Below are positions 1 through 6,937 of a DNA stretch of 64,000 bases, one piece after another. This stretch comes from Luteibacter sp. SG786 (GTDB lineage: Bacteria > Pseudomonadota > Gammaproteobacteria > Xanthomonadales > Rhodanobacteraceae), in NCBI RefSeq assembly GCF_011759605.1, contig NZ_JAAOYX010000001.1:1426001-1490000 (forward strand), written 5' to 3'. The notes below the pieces were generated by a model, which was given only the letters and a program-made list of their open reading frames with translations, was not told where the DNA came from and made no database searches. A program made the position numbers and the translations under genes. Each line of letters starts with the position of its first letter. Positions within the stretch are counted from its first letter, which is position 1.

Positions 1-180
1 GTGCATTCGTTCGGTCCTGCCGCGGTCAGGGCGCTGCCGGCCGCACTCCACCAACGTTACGTGCACGCGTTTGCTGCATCGATGCATACCGTGTACTTCG
101 TGGCGTCGGCGCTGGTGGTCGTGGCTTTCCTCATGGCGCTGCGCTTGCGCGACGTACCCCTGCGCACGACGCATCGTTGA
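1..180 (+). CDS. MFS drug exporter (DHA2/EmrB-like), C-terminal fragment
   Basis: Only the last 59 residues are inside the window; the gene begins before base 1. The visible part has a cytoplasmic or linker stretch, then one hydrophobic helix (YFVASALVVVAFLMAL) followed by a basic tail LRLRDVPLRTTHR. This ending is typical of 14-helix DHA2 (EmrB/QacA) proton-driven multidrug exporters, whose last helix is followed by a short charged tail with a 'VPLR' motif. The next gene on the same strand is the peptide gene at 333, 152 bases away. The exporter could therefore serve the peptide, but the gap is long enough for independent transcription. The family call rests on the tail only. Confidence 0.6.
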   Translation: MHSFGPAAVRALPAALHQRYVHAFAASMHTVYFVASALVVVAFLMALRLRDVPLRTTHR

Positions 181-218
181 GGCGGATCGTACGCGTTTCC
201 GGCAGGAGGGCGGCGGAA

Positions 219-237
219 GCCGGCCGGACGGGCCGGC
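219..237 (+). terminator. GC-rich hairpin after the exporter gene, possible terminator
   Basis: A perfect 7-bp stem (GCCGGCC / GGCCGGC) with a GGACG loop lies 39 bases after the exporter stop. No T-run follows, so intrinsic termination would be weak. A TAGTAT at 245-250 could be a -10 element for the downstream peptide gene, but no convincing -35 partner is visible. Confidence 0.3.
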
Positions 238-332
238 AGGCACGTAGTATCGGAAAGTCCCTTCGCTCAGGCGTTGCGGGCAAGGCGTTTTCCTGCGATC
301 CATCCCGTGCGATCAACCAAGGAGTTCTTTCG

Positions 333-506
333 ATGAAGAACAGCGCTTCGCAGTCTCATGATGCTTCCATGAAAGTTCGCGCTTTCGCGCGGCTCAGTGC
401 CTTCGAGGTCACACCCGTCGCCGAAGACGATCACGGTGGACTCTTCCTGACCATCTACACCGATCCGGACAGGCCGGAGCCGGAAGTGGGCATCATCGGC
501 GGCTGA
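333..506 (+). CDS. Candidate graspetide (omega-ester/amide RiPP) precursor peptide
   Basis: A 57-residue peptide with a strong ribosome binding site (AAGGAG at 319-324, 8 bases before the ATG). Longer upstream starts lack such a site. Residues 1-28 look like a leader: it is Ser/Asp rich and then has VRAFARLSAF at 15-24, which resembles the PFFARFL helix that microviridin ligases recognise. Residues 31-57 look like a core, with Asp/Glu acceptors (E31, D32, D33, D44, D46, E49, E51), hydroxyl donors (T40, T43) and a Gly-Gly end. The gene directly after it encodes a microviridin-type ATP-grasp ligase, the enzyme that joins Asp/Glu side chains to Thr/Ser/Lys in graspetides. The pairing is seen; the product and its ring pattern are inferred. 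There is only one core copy. I do not recognise the core as any named graspetide. Confidence 0.72.
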   Translation: MKNSASQSHDASMKVRAFARLSAFEVTPVAEDDHGGLFLTIYTDPDRPEPEVGIIGG

Positions 507-522
507 CGCGTCGATGGAGGAC

Positions 523-543
523 GCGCCCCGCATCGCGGGGCGC
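523..543 (+). terminator. Perfect intercistronic hairpin between precursor and ligase
   Basis: A 9-bp GC-only stem (523-531 with 535-543) around an ATC loop, 17 bases after the precursor stop and 22 bases before the ligase start. No T-run follows. In RiPP operons such hairpins often reduce read-through or protect the precursor message, so that much more precursor than enzyme is made. That role is an inference here. Confidence 0.55.
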
Positions 544-564
544 ACTTCGTCAAGGGATAGCGAC

Positions 565-1659
565 ATGCAAAGCCGCCCACTGATCCTCGCGCCTCCGGAC
601 GACCCCCATGCCTGCGCGCTCGCCTGGGCCATTCGGCGACAAGGCATCGAGCCTGTCTGGACGCCGTCGCTGAGCGCCGGCCATGGCGTGCACTACAGCT
701 TTCGTATCGGCCAGGATCACGAAGCATTCCACGATTCGCTGCTGGCGGGCGATCGTGTCAGCGCCGTCTGGAACCGTCGCGTGCACGACCCCGTGCCCGA
801 CTGTGCCGAGGAAGACCGCGCATTCGCGACGTGGGAATGGAAGCTCTTTCAACGCAATCTGTTTGGCGTGCAGGGCGTCTATGGCGATGCGCTGTGGGTC
901 AATCCGTTCGCGGCCGCGCAACGCGCGGAGCACAAGCTCGTGCAACTGGCCACGTGCCGCAAGCTGGGTATTCCATTCCCCGAAACGGTCGTGACGACGG
1001 ACGCGGCGGAAGTCGCGGCGCTCATACAGCGCTGGGGGCAGGTGGTCTTCAAGAGCTTCCTGGTGCACCAGTGGGAAGAGCGCGACAGCGGCCGGATGCA
1101 CGCCGTGGGCGTGGTGCTGCTGAACGCCGATAGCGAGTTGCCGCCCGAGGCCATTGCCGTGTGCCCCGGCATCTACCAACGCTACATCGAGAAGCGATAC
1201 GACGTCCGGGTCACGGTGATCGGCGATCGCCTGTTTGCCGTACGGCTCGGCAAAGGCACCGACGGTGCGTTCGTCGACTGGCGTGGGCACAGCAAAGACC
1301 CTTCGTTCCGAGCCGAGCGCATGGTGCTTCCTCCCGCGGTCGAAACGAAGCTCCGCGACCTGATGGGCGCGCTCGGCCTCGTATTCGGCTGCATCGACCT
1401 GGTGGTCGACGCGCACGGGGAATTCCATTTCCTCGAAGTGAACCAGGCCGGTCAGTTCCTCTTCGTCGAGGACATGCTGCCGGAGGTTCCGATACTGCAG
1501 ACGATGACGGCGATGCTGCTCGGCGGCCGCGTCGATGCGCCTGTCGAAAGCCTCCGGCCCGTTTCGATGAAGGACTTCTGGGCGTCCGAGGCCTATGTGG
1601 CGCTGCGCGAGAGCGTGGCACACAAGCCGCCGGATCGCCCCTTGTATACGCTGGAATAG
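565..1659 (+). CDS. MvdD/MvdC-type ATP-grasp peptide ligase (graspetide maturase)
   Basis: A 364-residue ATP-grasp ligase expected to activate Asp/Glu carboxylates of the upstream peptide with ATP and form side-chain ester or amide rings. The pre-ATP-grasp domain carries the SAVWNRR motif (66-72) found in microviridin ligases. A Lys-rich stretch with KLGIPFPETVVTT (134-146) begins the ATP-grasp fold. VVFKSF (160-165) supplies an ATP-binding lysine, YQRYIEKRYDVRVTV (204-218) is the typical mid-domain motif, and FLEVNQAGQFLFVE (289-302) holds the magnesium-binding Glu and Asn. The start at 565 is chosen because the protein aligns from MQSRPLILAP. The in-frame ATG at 514 would add 17 residues that run through the hairpin. 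A cyanobacterial-like second ligase or an acetyltransferase, present in microviridin clusters, is absent. Confidence 0.82.
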   Translation: MQSRPLILAPPDDPHACALAWAIRRQGIEPVWTPSLSAGHGVHYSFRIGQDHEAFHDSLLAGDRVSAVWNRRVHDPVPDCAEEDRAFATWEWKLFQRNLFGVQGVYGDALWVNPFAAAQRAEHKLVQLATCRKLGIPFPETVVTTDAAEVAALIQRWGQVVFKSFLVHQWEERDSGRMHAVGVVLLNADSELPPEAIAVCPGIYQRYIEKRYDVRVTVIGDRLFAVRLGKGTDGAFVDWRGHSKDPSFRAERMVLPPAVETKLRDLMGALGLVFGCIDLVVDAHGEFHFLEVNQAGQFLFVEDMLPEVPILQTMTAMLLGGRVDAPVESLRPVSMKDFWASEAYVALRESVAHKPPDRPLYTLE

Positions 1660-1666
1660 GGCTCTT

Positions 1667-2320
1667 TCAGGAGCCCGTCTTGCTGTTCGGGGCGTCCACC
1701 GGTTTCGATTGCGGGGAATCCTTCTGACGCAGGAAGATGGACAGGACGACAAGCGAGAAGACGGCAAGGAATTCGCTCTGCCAGTTCTGGAACGATTCGA
1801 ACCAGAACGACGGATCGAGCACGTATTGCCCCAGGGTTTCCACGGGCTGGTGGTGCTCGATGGCCTCGCCGATCGACTTGCGCCAGCTACCAAGCAGGTG
1901 CCCGGTGAAGCTGCCGGCGAACAGCAGCAGGAACGCAATCGACAGCGAGTTGGCGTAAAGCCAGCGCACCGCACCGCCGCGGCGCCACGCCTTCGGCTGA
2001 AGGTGCTCCGGCGTGGGCGTGTCCTCTTCCTCGGCGTCGTCCAGCGGCCGCGATTCGGCCGAACCCTTCTGCCGCAGCCAGACAGTCAGGAGGACGTAGA
2101 CGCCCATCTGCAGGAACTCGCTCTCCCAGTTTTCGAACGTCGCCGACCAGAAGTCGCCGCTGGCGAGGTACTCGGTCCATCCGATGGCGGCTTCGCCATG
2201 CTCGGACAGTTCCTGGTTATGTGCCGCGTGGCCGCTGATGGCCTGGGCCGTCCATGCCGCAAGCATCATCGCCAGGACGACGATGCTCAGGCCATTGCGC
2301 CTGAAGAACGTATCCTTCAA
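1667..2320 (-). CDS. DUF6766 family membrane protein
   Basis: About 217 residues with two related halves. Each half has a hydrophobic helix, a SxxFWxxxFxNWxSEFL motif and a second helix ending in LRQK. The first half is WSATFENWESEFLQMGVYVLL, the second WFESFQNWQSEFLAVFSLVVL, so the protein looks like an internal duplication. The function of this family is unknown. I prefer a TTG start at 2320 (protein starting KDTFFRRNGL, preceded by ACGGAG eight bases upstream) over the ATG at 2383. The latter would add 21 residues unlike a membrane N-terminus. It ends 7 bases from the ligase gene on the opposite strand, so the two converge. Confidence 0.75.
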   Translation of the reverse strand: MKDTFFRRNGLSIVVLAMMLAAWTAQAISGHAAHNQELSEHGEAAIGWTEYLASGDFWSATFENWESEFLQMGVYVLLTVWLRQKGSAESRPLDDAEEEDTPTPEHLQPKAWRRGGAVRWLYANSLSIAFLLLFAGSFTGHLLGSWRKSIGEAIEHHQPVETLGQYVLDPSFWFESFQNWQSEFLAVFSLVVLSIFLRQKDSPQSKPVDAPNSKTGS

Positions 2321-2446
2321 GCGCGGATCTCCGTAACGGGTGGAGTGCGGCACCGCAGTGGCATCGTCATGGGTACCTCGCACCCTGTTCCGCCGAGAAT
2401 CGAAGAAAACCCTAGCGGACGTGAAATCGGCGCGCAGGCGGCGAAG

Positions 2447-2776
2447 CTACCGGGGCCACGACCCCAAGCGCAGGCGGTGGAAGCGGCACACGTCGATGCC
2501 TGGATAGGTGCGGGAGGTCCCGTCGGCGAAGGTCACCCGGAAGTCGCGCAGGCATCCGCCTTCCGGCAGCCGCACAGTGACGGCGGCCCGCCCGCCCGGC
2601 AACGGCTCACCGAGCGCGAGGTCGCTGTTCCCCGCGGCGACGGCGGTCACACTGTGGTCGGAGGTATTGAGCAGGGTGAACATCCTTGCGGGCTGCCGGT
2701 TCGCTTCGGCCGCTCGGGCGAGCGAGAGGGAGGCGACGGCGGCCAGGGCGAGGAAGGCGATGCGTGCTGCGTACAT
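2447..2776 (-). CDS. Small secreted hypothetical protein
   Basis: A 109-residue protein with a clear signal peptide (MYAARIAFLALAAVASLSLARAAEA). The mature part of about 85 residues begins around NRQPARMFTLLNTSDHSV and has two cysteines (GGCLRDF and IDVCRFH) that could form a disulfide in the periplasm. Short beta-like segments suggest a small sandwich fold. The ATG at 2776 has GGAG about 10 bases upstream and starts the signal peptide; the ATG at 2947 would add a charged 57-residue extension and is rejected. It is divergent from the sensor kinase at 2951. I do not recognise the family. Confidence 0.7.
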   Translation of the reverse strand: MYAARIAFLALAAVASLSLARAAEANRQPARMFTLLNTSDHSVTAVAAGNSDLALGEPLPGGRAAVTVRLPEGGCLRDFRVTFADGTSRTYPGIDVCRFHRLRLGSWPR

Positions 2777-2950
2777 GGTATGTGCTCCGTGGCGTTTGCG
2801 ATGCCATGGAAGCGGGATGGACGCGGCCGGGGAAAGCGTCCCGGGACGAATCGTCGATGCCGCGGGACGGTTCGTAGCGCGGCGGCGATTCGCTTTGCCA
2901 CCGTCACGCATGCGCCTACCATGCGCGCAAGGGTCAACGGGATACACGCC

Positions 2951-4066
2951 ATGAAGGTTCGTCTGGGTACGACGGAAATCGGTTTCGGTCGCTATCTCGC
3001 GCTATGGACAGGCATCGCCGTGGTGTTCGCCGTCCAGAACCACCTCAACGCGCAACTCGTCGGCCACGAGTGGGATGCGTGGGACTACCTGCGCTGGTCG
3101 ATGATCCAGTGGTACACGTGGGCCGCCCTGGCTCCGTTGGTGTTCCGGCTGGCGGCGCTCTATTCGCACCAGGGCGAGTTCCGCATTCGTGGGCTGGGGG
3201 TGCAACTGGTGGCGAGCGTGGCCGTCACCATGCTCGCCCTCATGGTGGGCGCCGCGGTATCCACGGTGTTCGAGCCCAGTTCCCTCCTGGAGCAGATCAG
3301 GCAATTCGTGGGCCAGCATTTCGCCACGGGGTTCCTCACCTACTGGGCGCTTTTCGCGATCCAGCAGGCCATGGCGTTCCACGAGGAGAAGACGCGGCGC
3401 GAGCGCGAGGCCGACCAGTTGGCGGCCGAACTCGCGCGCTCCCGCCTGCAGGCATTGAAGTCGCAGTTGCAGCCGCACTTCCTGTTCAACACGCTGCACG
3501 CCATCGCCACCTTGCTGAAGGAAGATGCCCTCACGGCCGAGGACATGCTGCTTCGCCTCAGCGAGTTGTTGCGCGCTTTCCTGGAAGACTACGACGGCCA
3601 GGAGATCAGCCTGCGGCGCGAACTCGTATTGCTCGACCTCTACCTCGGCATTCAGGGCGTGCGCTTCAAGGACCGCCTGACCACGCGTGTCTACATCGAC
3701 CCTGCCACGCTGGACTGCGCGGTGCCGAGCCTGATCCTGCAGCCCATCGTGGAAAACGCCATCCGGCACGGCATCGGCGAGCGCGTCGGGGCGGACCAGA
3801 TAGAGATAGAAAGCCGCCGCGAAGGCGACAAGCTCTGCATCGAGGTGCGCAATCGCAACAGCGTGCTGGACGAGAACGCACGTGGCTCGACGCGAGGGCA
3901 CGGCATCGGCCTTTCGAATACCGCGCTCCGGCTGCACGAACTCTACGGGGACGCCGCCCACGTTCGCCTGGACATGCTCTGGCCGCAAGGCGTGGCCTGC
4001 CGCATCCAGTTGCCGTTCCGTGAAACCGAGGACGCGGACGAGGGCCCGGAGATCGCAAGCGTATGA
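2951..4066 (+). CDS. LytS/YehU-type sensor histidine kinase
   Basis: A 371-residue membrane kinase. The N-terminal 140 residues form about four transmembrane helices (12-30, 52-70, 83-105, 124-141). A coiled coil (143-170) leads to the His_kinase domain with the phospho-acceptor H176 in SQLQPHFLFNTLHA. The ATP-binding domain has an N-box QPIVENAIRHG (N269) and a G-box GHGIGLSNT (316-324). It has no large sensory domain, so the membrane part probably senses the signal, as in related LytS proteins. The stop overlaps the response regulator start (ATGA), so the two are translationally coupled. The open frame extends upstream to 1595, but that extension has no membrane-protein character and crosses a gene on the other strand. 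Confidence 0.9.
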   Translation: MKVRLGTTEIGFGRYLALWTGIAVVFAVQNHLNAQLVGHEWDAWDYLRWSMIQWYTWAALAPLVFRLAALYSHQGEFRIRGLGVQLVASVAVTMLALMVGAAVSTVFEPSSLLEQIRQFVGQHFATGFLTYWALFAIQQAMAFHEEKTRREREADQLAAELARSRLQALKSQLQPHFLFNTLHAIATLLKEDALTAEDMLLRLSELLRAFLEDYDGQEISLRRELVLLDLYLGIQGVRFKDRLTTRVYIDPATLDCAVPSLILQPIVENAIRHGIGERVGADQIEIESRREGDKLCIEVRNRNSVLDENARGSTRGHGIGLSNTALRLHELYGDAAHVRLDMLWPQGVACRIQLPFRETEDADEGPEIASV

Positions 4067-4848
4067 GCATCGTCACCCTGGTGATCGACGACGAGCCCAT
4101 CGCACGGCACGCCGTGCTTCGTCTCCTGCGGGAAGACCCGGACATCGAGCCGGCCGGTGAATACGGCGACGGAGCATCGGCTGTCAGGGCGATTCGCGAG
4201 CGGTCACCCGACCTGGTATTCCTCGACATCCAGATGCCGGCGATGACCGGGCTCGATGTCGTGGCCGCCATCGGGGCAGGGCGCATGCCGGCCACTGTGT
4301 TCGTCACCGCGTACGAGCAGTACGCCGTGCGCGCGTTCGAAGCCAACGCGGTCGACTACCTCGTGAAGCCGTTCGGTCGCGACCGCTTCATGGAGACCTT
4401 GCGCCGCGCGAAGGCCAGGCTGGGCGCCGGCGGCAGCCGGAACGAGGGCGGTCCCGCCATCCAGCAGGTGCTGGACGCATTGCGCCGGCGCGAGGACTAC
4501 CTCGAGCGCCTGCCGGTACGCGTCGACGAGCGCGTGACCTTCGTCGACGTCGACGACATCGTCTGGATCAAGGCGAACCGAAACATCGTGGAGATCCACC
4601 TCGCCGATCGCGTGCACGAGGTGCGGGAAACCATGACCGCGCTGGCCGAACGGCTCGATCCACGGCGCTTCGCCCGCGTCCACCGTTCCGCGATCATCAA
4701 CGTGCGCCGCGTCCAGTCGATCCACCCCTGGTTCAACGGCCACCACGTGGTGACGATGGACACCGGACAGAAACTCCGCATGAGCCGCTACCAGCAGGAG
4801 GCGTTCATGCAACTGGTGTCTACCCGGACGAAGAAGGAACCGGGCTGA
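4063..4848 (+). CDS. LytTR-family response regulator
   Basis: 261 residues. The receiver domain (1-120) has the acidic pair D9/D10, the phospho-acceptor D55 in VFLDIQMP, T82 and K102 of the VKPF motif. A linker (about 125-150) leads to a LytTR DNA-binding domain (150-255) with the typical LPVRVDERVTFVDVDDIVWIKA entry and FARVHRSAIINVRRV core. This family binds DNA through beta strands and often controls a gene next door. No obvious target lies downstream: the next gene is convergent and starts 17 bases away. The best local candidate target is the small secreted protein divergent from the kinase. Confidence 0.92.
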   Translation: MSIVTLVIDDEPIARHAVLRLLREDPDIEPAGEYGDGASAVRAIRERSPDLVFLDIQMPAMTGLDVVAAIGAGRMPATVFVTAYEQYAVRAFEANAVDYLVKPFGRDRFMETLRRAKARLGAGGSRNEGGPAIQQVLDALRRREDYLERLPVRVDERVTFVDVDDIVWIKANRNIVEIHLADRVHEVRETMTALAERLDPRRFARVHRSAIINVRRVQSIHPWFNGHHVVTMDTGQKLRMSRYQQEAFMQLVSTRTKKEPG

Positions 4849-4864
4849 GACTGCGGCGGCGGTC

Positions 4865-5707
4865 TCAGCGGCGTGTGGCGAGCACGCCGTCCAGGGCAAG
4901 CTCGGCCTTGAAACCGGCCGCGTCCAGACGGCGGGCCACTTCGCGCGGTACGTCCCTGCCGCTGGTGAGCTTGTTGGGGCTGCCGGTGTAGTGGAACAGG
5001 CGGCCTCCCCGCCGCAGCACGCGGGCCAACCCGCCGTAGAAGGCGCCCGAGTAGAGTTCGCCCGCGATGCCGAAGCGCGGCGGGTCGTGCAGCACCGCAT
5101 CCACCGATGCATCGGCCAGGCCGGCGATGGCCGCCGACACGTCGCCATGCGTGAGTTCGAGCCGTCCGCCCGATGACGCTGCGGCAGGATCGGGCGACCA
5201 GGGATTGAGCGTGCGCAGCCAGAGCACGTCCTCGTTCTTCTCGAACGAGTGGATGCGGCCGACACCGGCATCGAGGCAACATGCCGCGAAATAACCGAGC
5301 CCTCCGCAGGTGTCGAGCACCGTCTTGCCACGCGGTTCGATGAGCGCGACCTTGCGGCGCGCATCGTCCAGGGGCGACTCTTTCGCGGTCGGGAGCATCT
5401 TGATGCCGTCGATCTCGAAGGTGGGCGTGCCCCACGGCGTCGGCACGAGCTTGATGAGGGAGCCGGAAAAACGGGAGACCGGCATGAAGTCTTCGCCATC
5501 CCAGTAGTAGATGGTTCGGTCCTTCAGGCGCGTGGGGTACGGGTAATCGCGCTCGAGCCAGCGCCAGCGGTCCGCGGTGAGCGTTGCCGTGCCGGTGCTG
5601 CGGCCGAGATCGAGCGAGCCGCTCCACGTGACGGCTCCGGTGTCACGGGCCGAGCAGAGCGCGTCGGCGAGGTCGCGTGTCAGCAGGGGGCCTGGATAAT
5701 GCGCCAC
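4865..5707 (-). CDS. Class I SAM-dependent methyltransferase (COG2521-like)
   Basis: 280 residues. An N-terminal domain (1-125) of beta strands with YPYPTRLKDRTIYYWDGEDFMP precedes a Rossmann-type methyltransferase domain. Motif I is VLDTCGGLGYFA (130-141), the acidic residue after strand 2 is in HSFEKNEDVLWL, motif post-II is LTHGDVSAAI and motif IV is AVLHDPPRFG. The N-terminal segment plus this motif set is typical of 'predicted methyltransferases' found in archaea and some bacteria. The substrate is unknown. The HDPPR motif is reminiscent of enzymes that methylate planar nitrogens or nucleic acid, but it is not diagnostic. It is a single gene between two convergent or divergent neighbours. 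Confidence 0.8.
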   Translation of the reverse strand: MAHYPGPLLTRDLADALCSARDTGAVTWSGSLDLGRSTGTATLTADRWRWLERDYPYPTRLKDRTIYYWDGEDFMPVSRFSGSLIKLVPTPWGTPTFEIDGIKMLPTAKESPLDDARRKVALIEPRGKTVLDTCGGLGYFAACCLDAGVGRIHSFEKNEDVLWLRTLNPWSPDPAAASSGGRLELTHGDVSAAIAGLADASVDAVLHDPPRFGIAGELYSGAFYGGLARVLRRGGRLFHYTGSPNKLTSGRDVPREVARRLDAAGFKAELALDGVLATRR

Positions 5708-5773
5708 GATCGGTTCCCGGGCGCTGCGCGAGGGCAGCGCAAAGGAGTCGATGGTAGCAAGGACGGCGCAGGC

Positions 5774-6814
5774 TCAGAACCTGTCGACGTTCACGATGGC
5801 CTTGGCGAAGGCTTCCGGCGCCTCCTGCGGGAGGTTGTGGCCGATGCCGCCGGGTACGAGGCGATGTTCGTATTTCCCCTTGAACCGCTTCGCGTAGCTT
5901 GCGGGATCGGGATGCGGTGCCCCGTTGGCGTCGCCTTCCATCGTGATGGTGGGTATCGTGATGTCCGGCTGTTTCGCCAGCTTCGCCTCCAGTGCGTCGT
6001 ACTTGCGCTCGCCATGTGCCAGGCCTAGGCGCCAGCGGTAGTTGTCGATCGAGATGGCGACGTGGTCCGGATTGTCGAAGGCCTGCGCCGAGCGCTGGAA
6101 CGTGGCGTCGTCGAAACGCCACTTCGGCGAGGCCTGCTCCCAGATGAGGCGGGCGAAGTCGTGGGTGTACTTCGCGTAGCCCGCCTTGCCGCGGTCGGTG
6201 GCGAAATAGAACTGGTACCACCAGGACAGTTCGGCCTTCGGCGGCAGGGGAGCCTCGTTTAAGGCCTGGCTGCCGATCAGGTAACCGCTGACCGATACCA
6301 TCGCCTTGCAGCGCCCCGGCCACAGTGCCGCGACGATGTTCGCGGTGCGCGCGCCCCAGTCGAAGCCGGCAACGATCGCCTTGTCGATCTTCAAGGCGTC
6401 CATGAACGCCACGACGTCCGAAGCGAGCGCGGCCTGCTGACCGTTGCGTGGCGTGTCCGGCGAAAGGAAGCGCGTGCTGCCGTAGCCACGCAGATAAGGC
6501 ACGATCGCGCGGTATCCCTTGGCCGCAAGGATGGGGGCCACATCCACATAGCTGTGGATGTCGTAAGGCCAGCCGTGCAGGAGGATCACCGGCGTGCCGT
6601 TCGCCGGGCCGTCTTCCGCGTAGCCGACCTCGAGCACACCCGCCTTCACGGATGCGGTGCGCGCAAACGAGGTGGCACCCTGAGGACGGCCGGCGCGAGG
6701 GGCGGCCTCCGCCGGGGATGCCGCCGCGGTGCCGGCAGTGCCGAGATGCGCGATGGCGACGCCAAGGGCGGTGGCACCCACGAAACGGCGCCGTTCCTTG
6801 TCGAAGTGGTCCAC
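5774..6814 (-). CDS. Tat-exported alpha/beta hydrolase, epoxide-hydrolase-like
   Basis: 346 residues. The N-terminus RRRFVGATALGVAIAHL is a twin-arginine signal, so the enzyme is probably exported folded to the periplasm. The fold starts near 55, with oxyanion motif HGWP (80-83). The nucleophile elbow is AGFDWGAR, with Asp at 152 instead of Ser. This is the signature of epoxide hydrolases and haloalkane dehalogenases, which form an alkyl-enzyme ester. The catalytic His is in GGIGHNLP near the C-terminus. It is divergent from the efflux operon at 6938. An esterase role is unlikely with an Asp nucleophile; fluoroacetate dehalogenase-like activity is also possible. Confidence 0.8.
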   Translation of the reverse strand: MDHFDKERRRFVGATALGVAIAHLGTAGTAAASPAEAAPRAGRPQGATSFARTASVKAGVLEVGYAEDGPANGTPVILLHGWPYDIHSYVDVAPILAAKGYRAIVPYLRGYGSTRFLSPDTPRNGQQAALASDVVAFMDALKIDKAIVAGFDWGARTANIVAALWPGRCKAMVSVSGYLIGSQALNEAPLPPKAELSWWYQFYFATDRGKAGYAKYTHDFARLIWEQASPKWRFDDATFQRSAQAFDNPDHVAISIDNYRWRLGLAHGERKYDALEAKLAKQPDITIPTITMEGDANGAPHPDPASYAKRFKGKYEHRLVPGGIGHNLPQEAPEAFAKAIVNVDRF

Positions 6815-6871
6815 GGTGGTTCTCCCGAGACGATTGAGTCGCCCACTCTAGTACCCGCGCGCCGGTTCGAC

Positions 6872-6918
6872 TTGCATGCGGCTGCTCTTTTTATCCGGCG
6901 GCCCTAAACTGCATGCAA
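6872..6918. promoter_or_regulatory. Inverted repeat in the divergent gap before the efflux operon
   Basis: TTGCATGC (6872-6879) is repeated in inverse as GCATGCAA (6911-6918), with 31 bases between. Each arm contains the palindrome GCATGC. The pair sits in the gap between the hydrolase and the efflux operon and could be a paired operator site, but no regulator is adjacent. Confidence 0.35.
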
Positions 6919-6937
6919 CGCCGCTTCGAGCACGATC

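Noticed and set aside
1595-2950. Long N-terminal extension of the LytS kinase reading frame
   Set aside because: It is antisense to the DUF6766 gene and the small secreted protein and has no domain; the kinase starts at the membrane helix at 2951.
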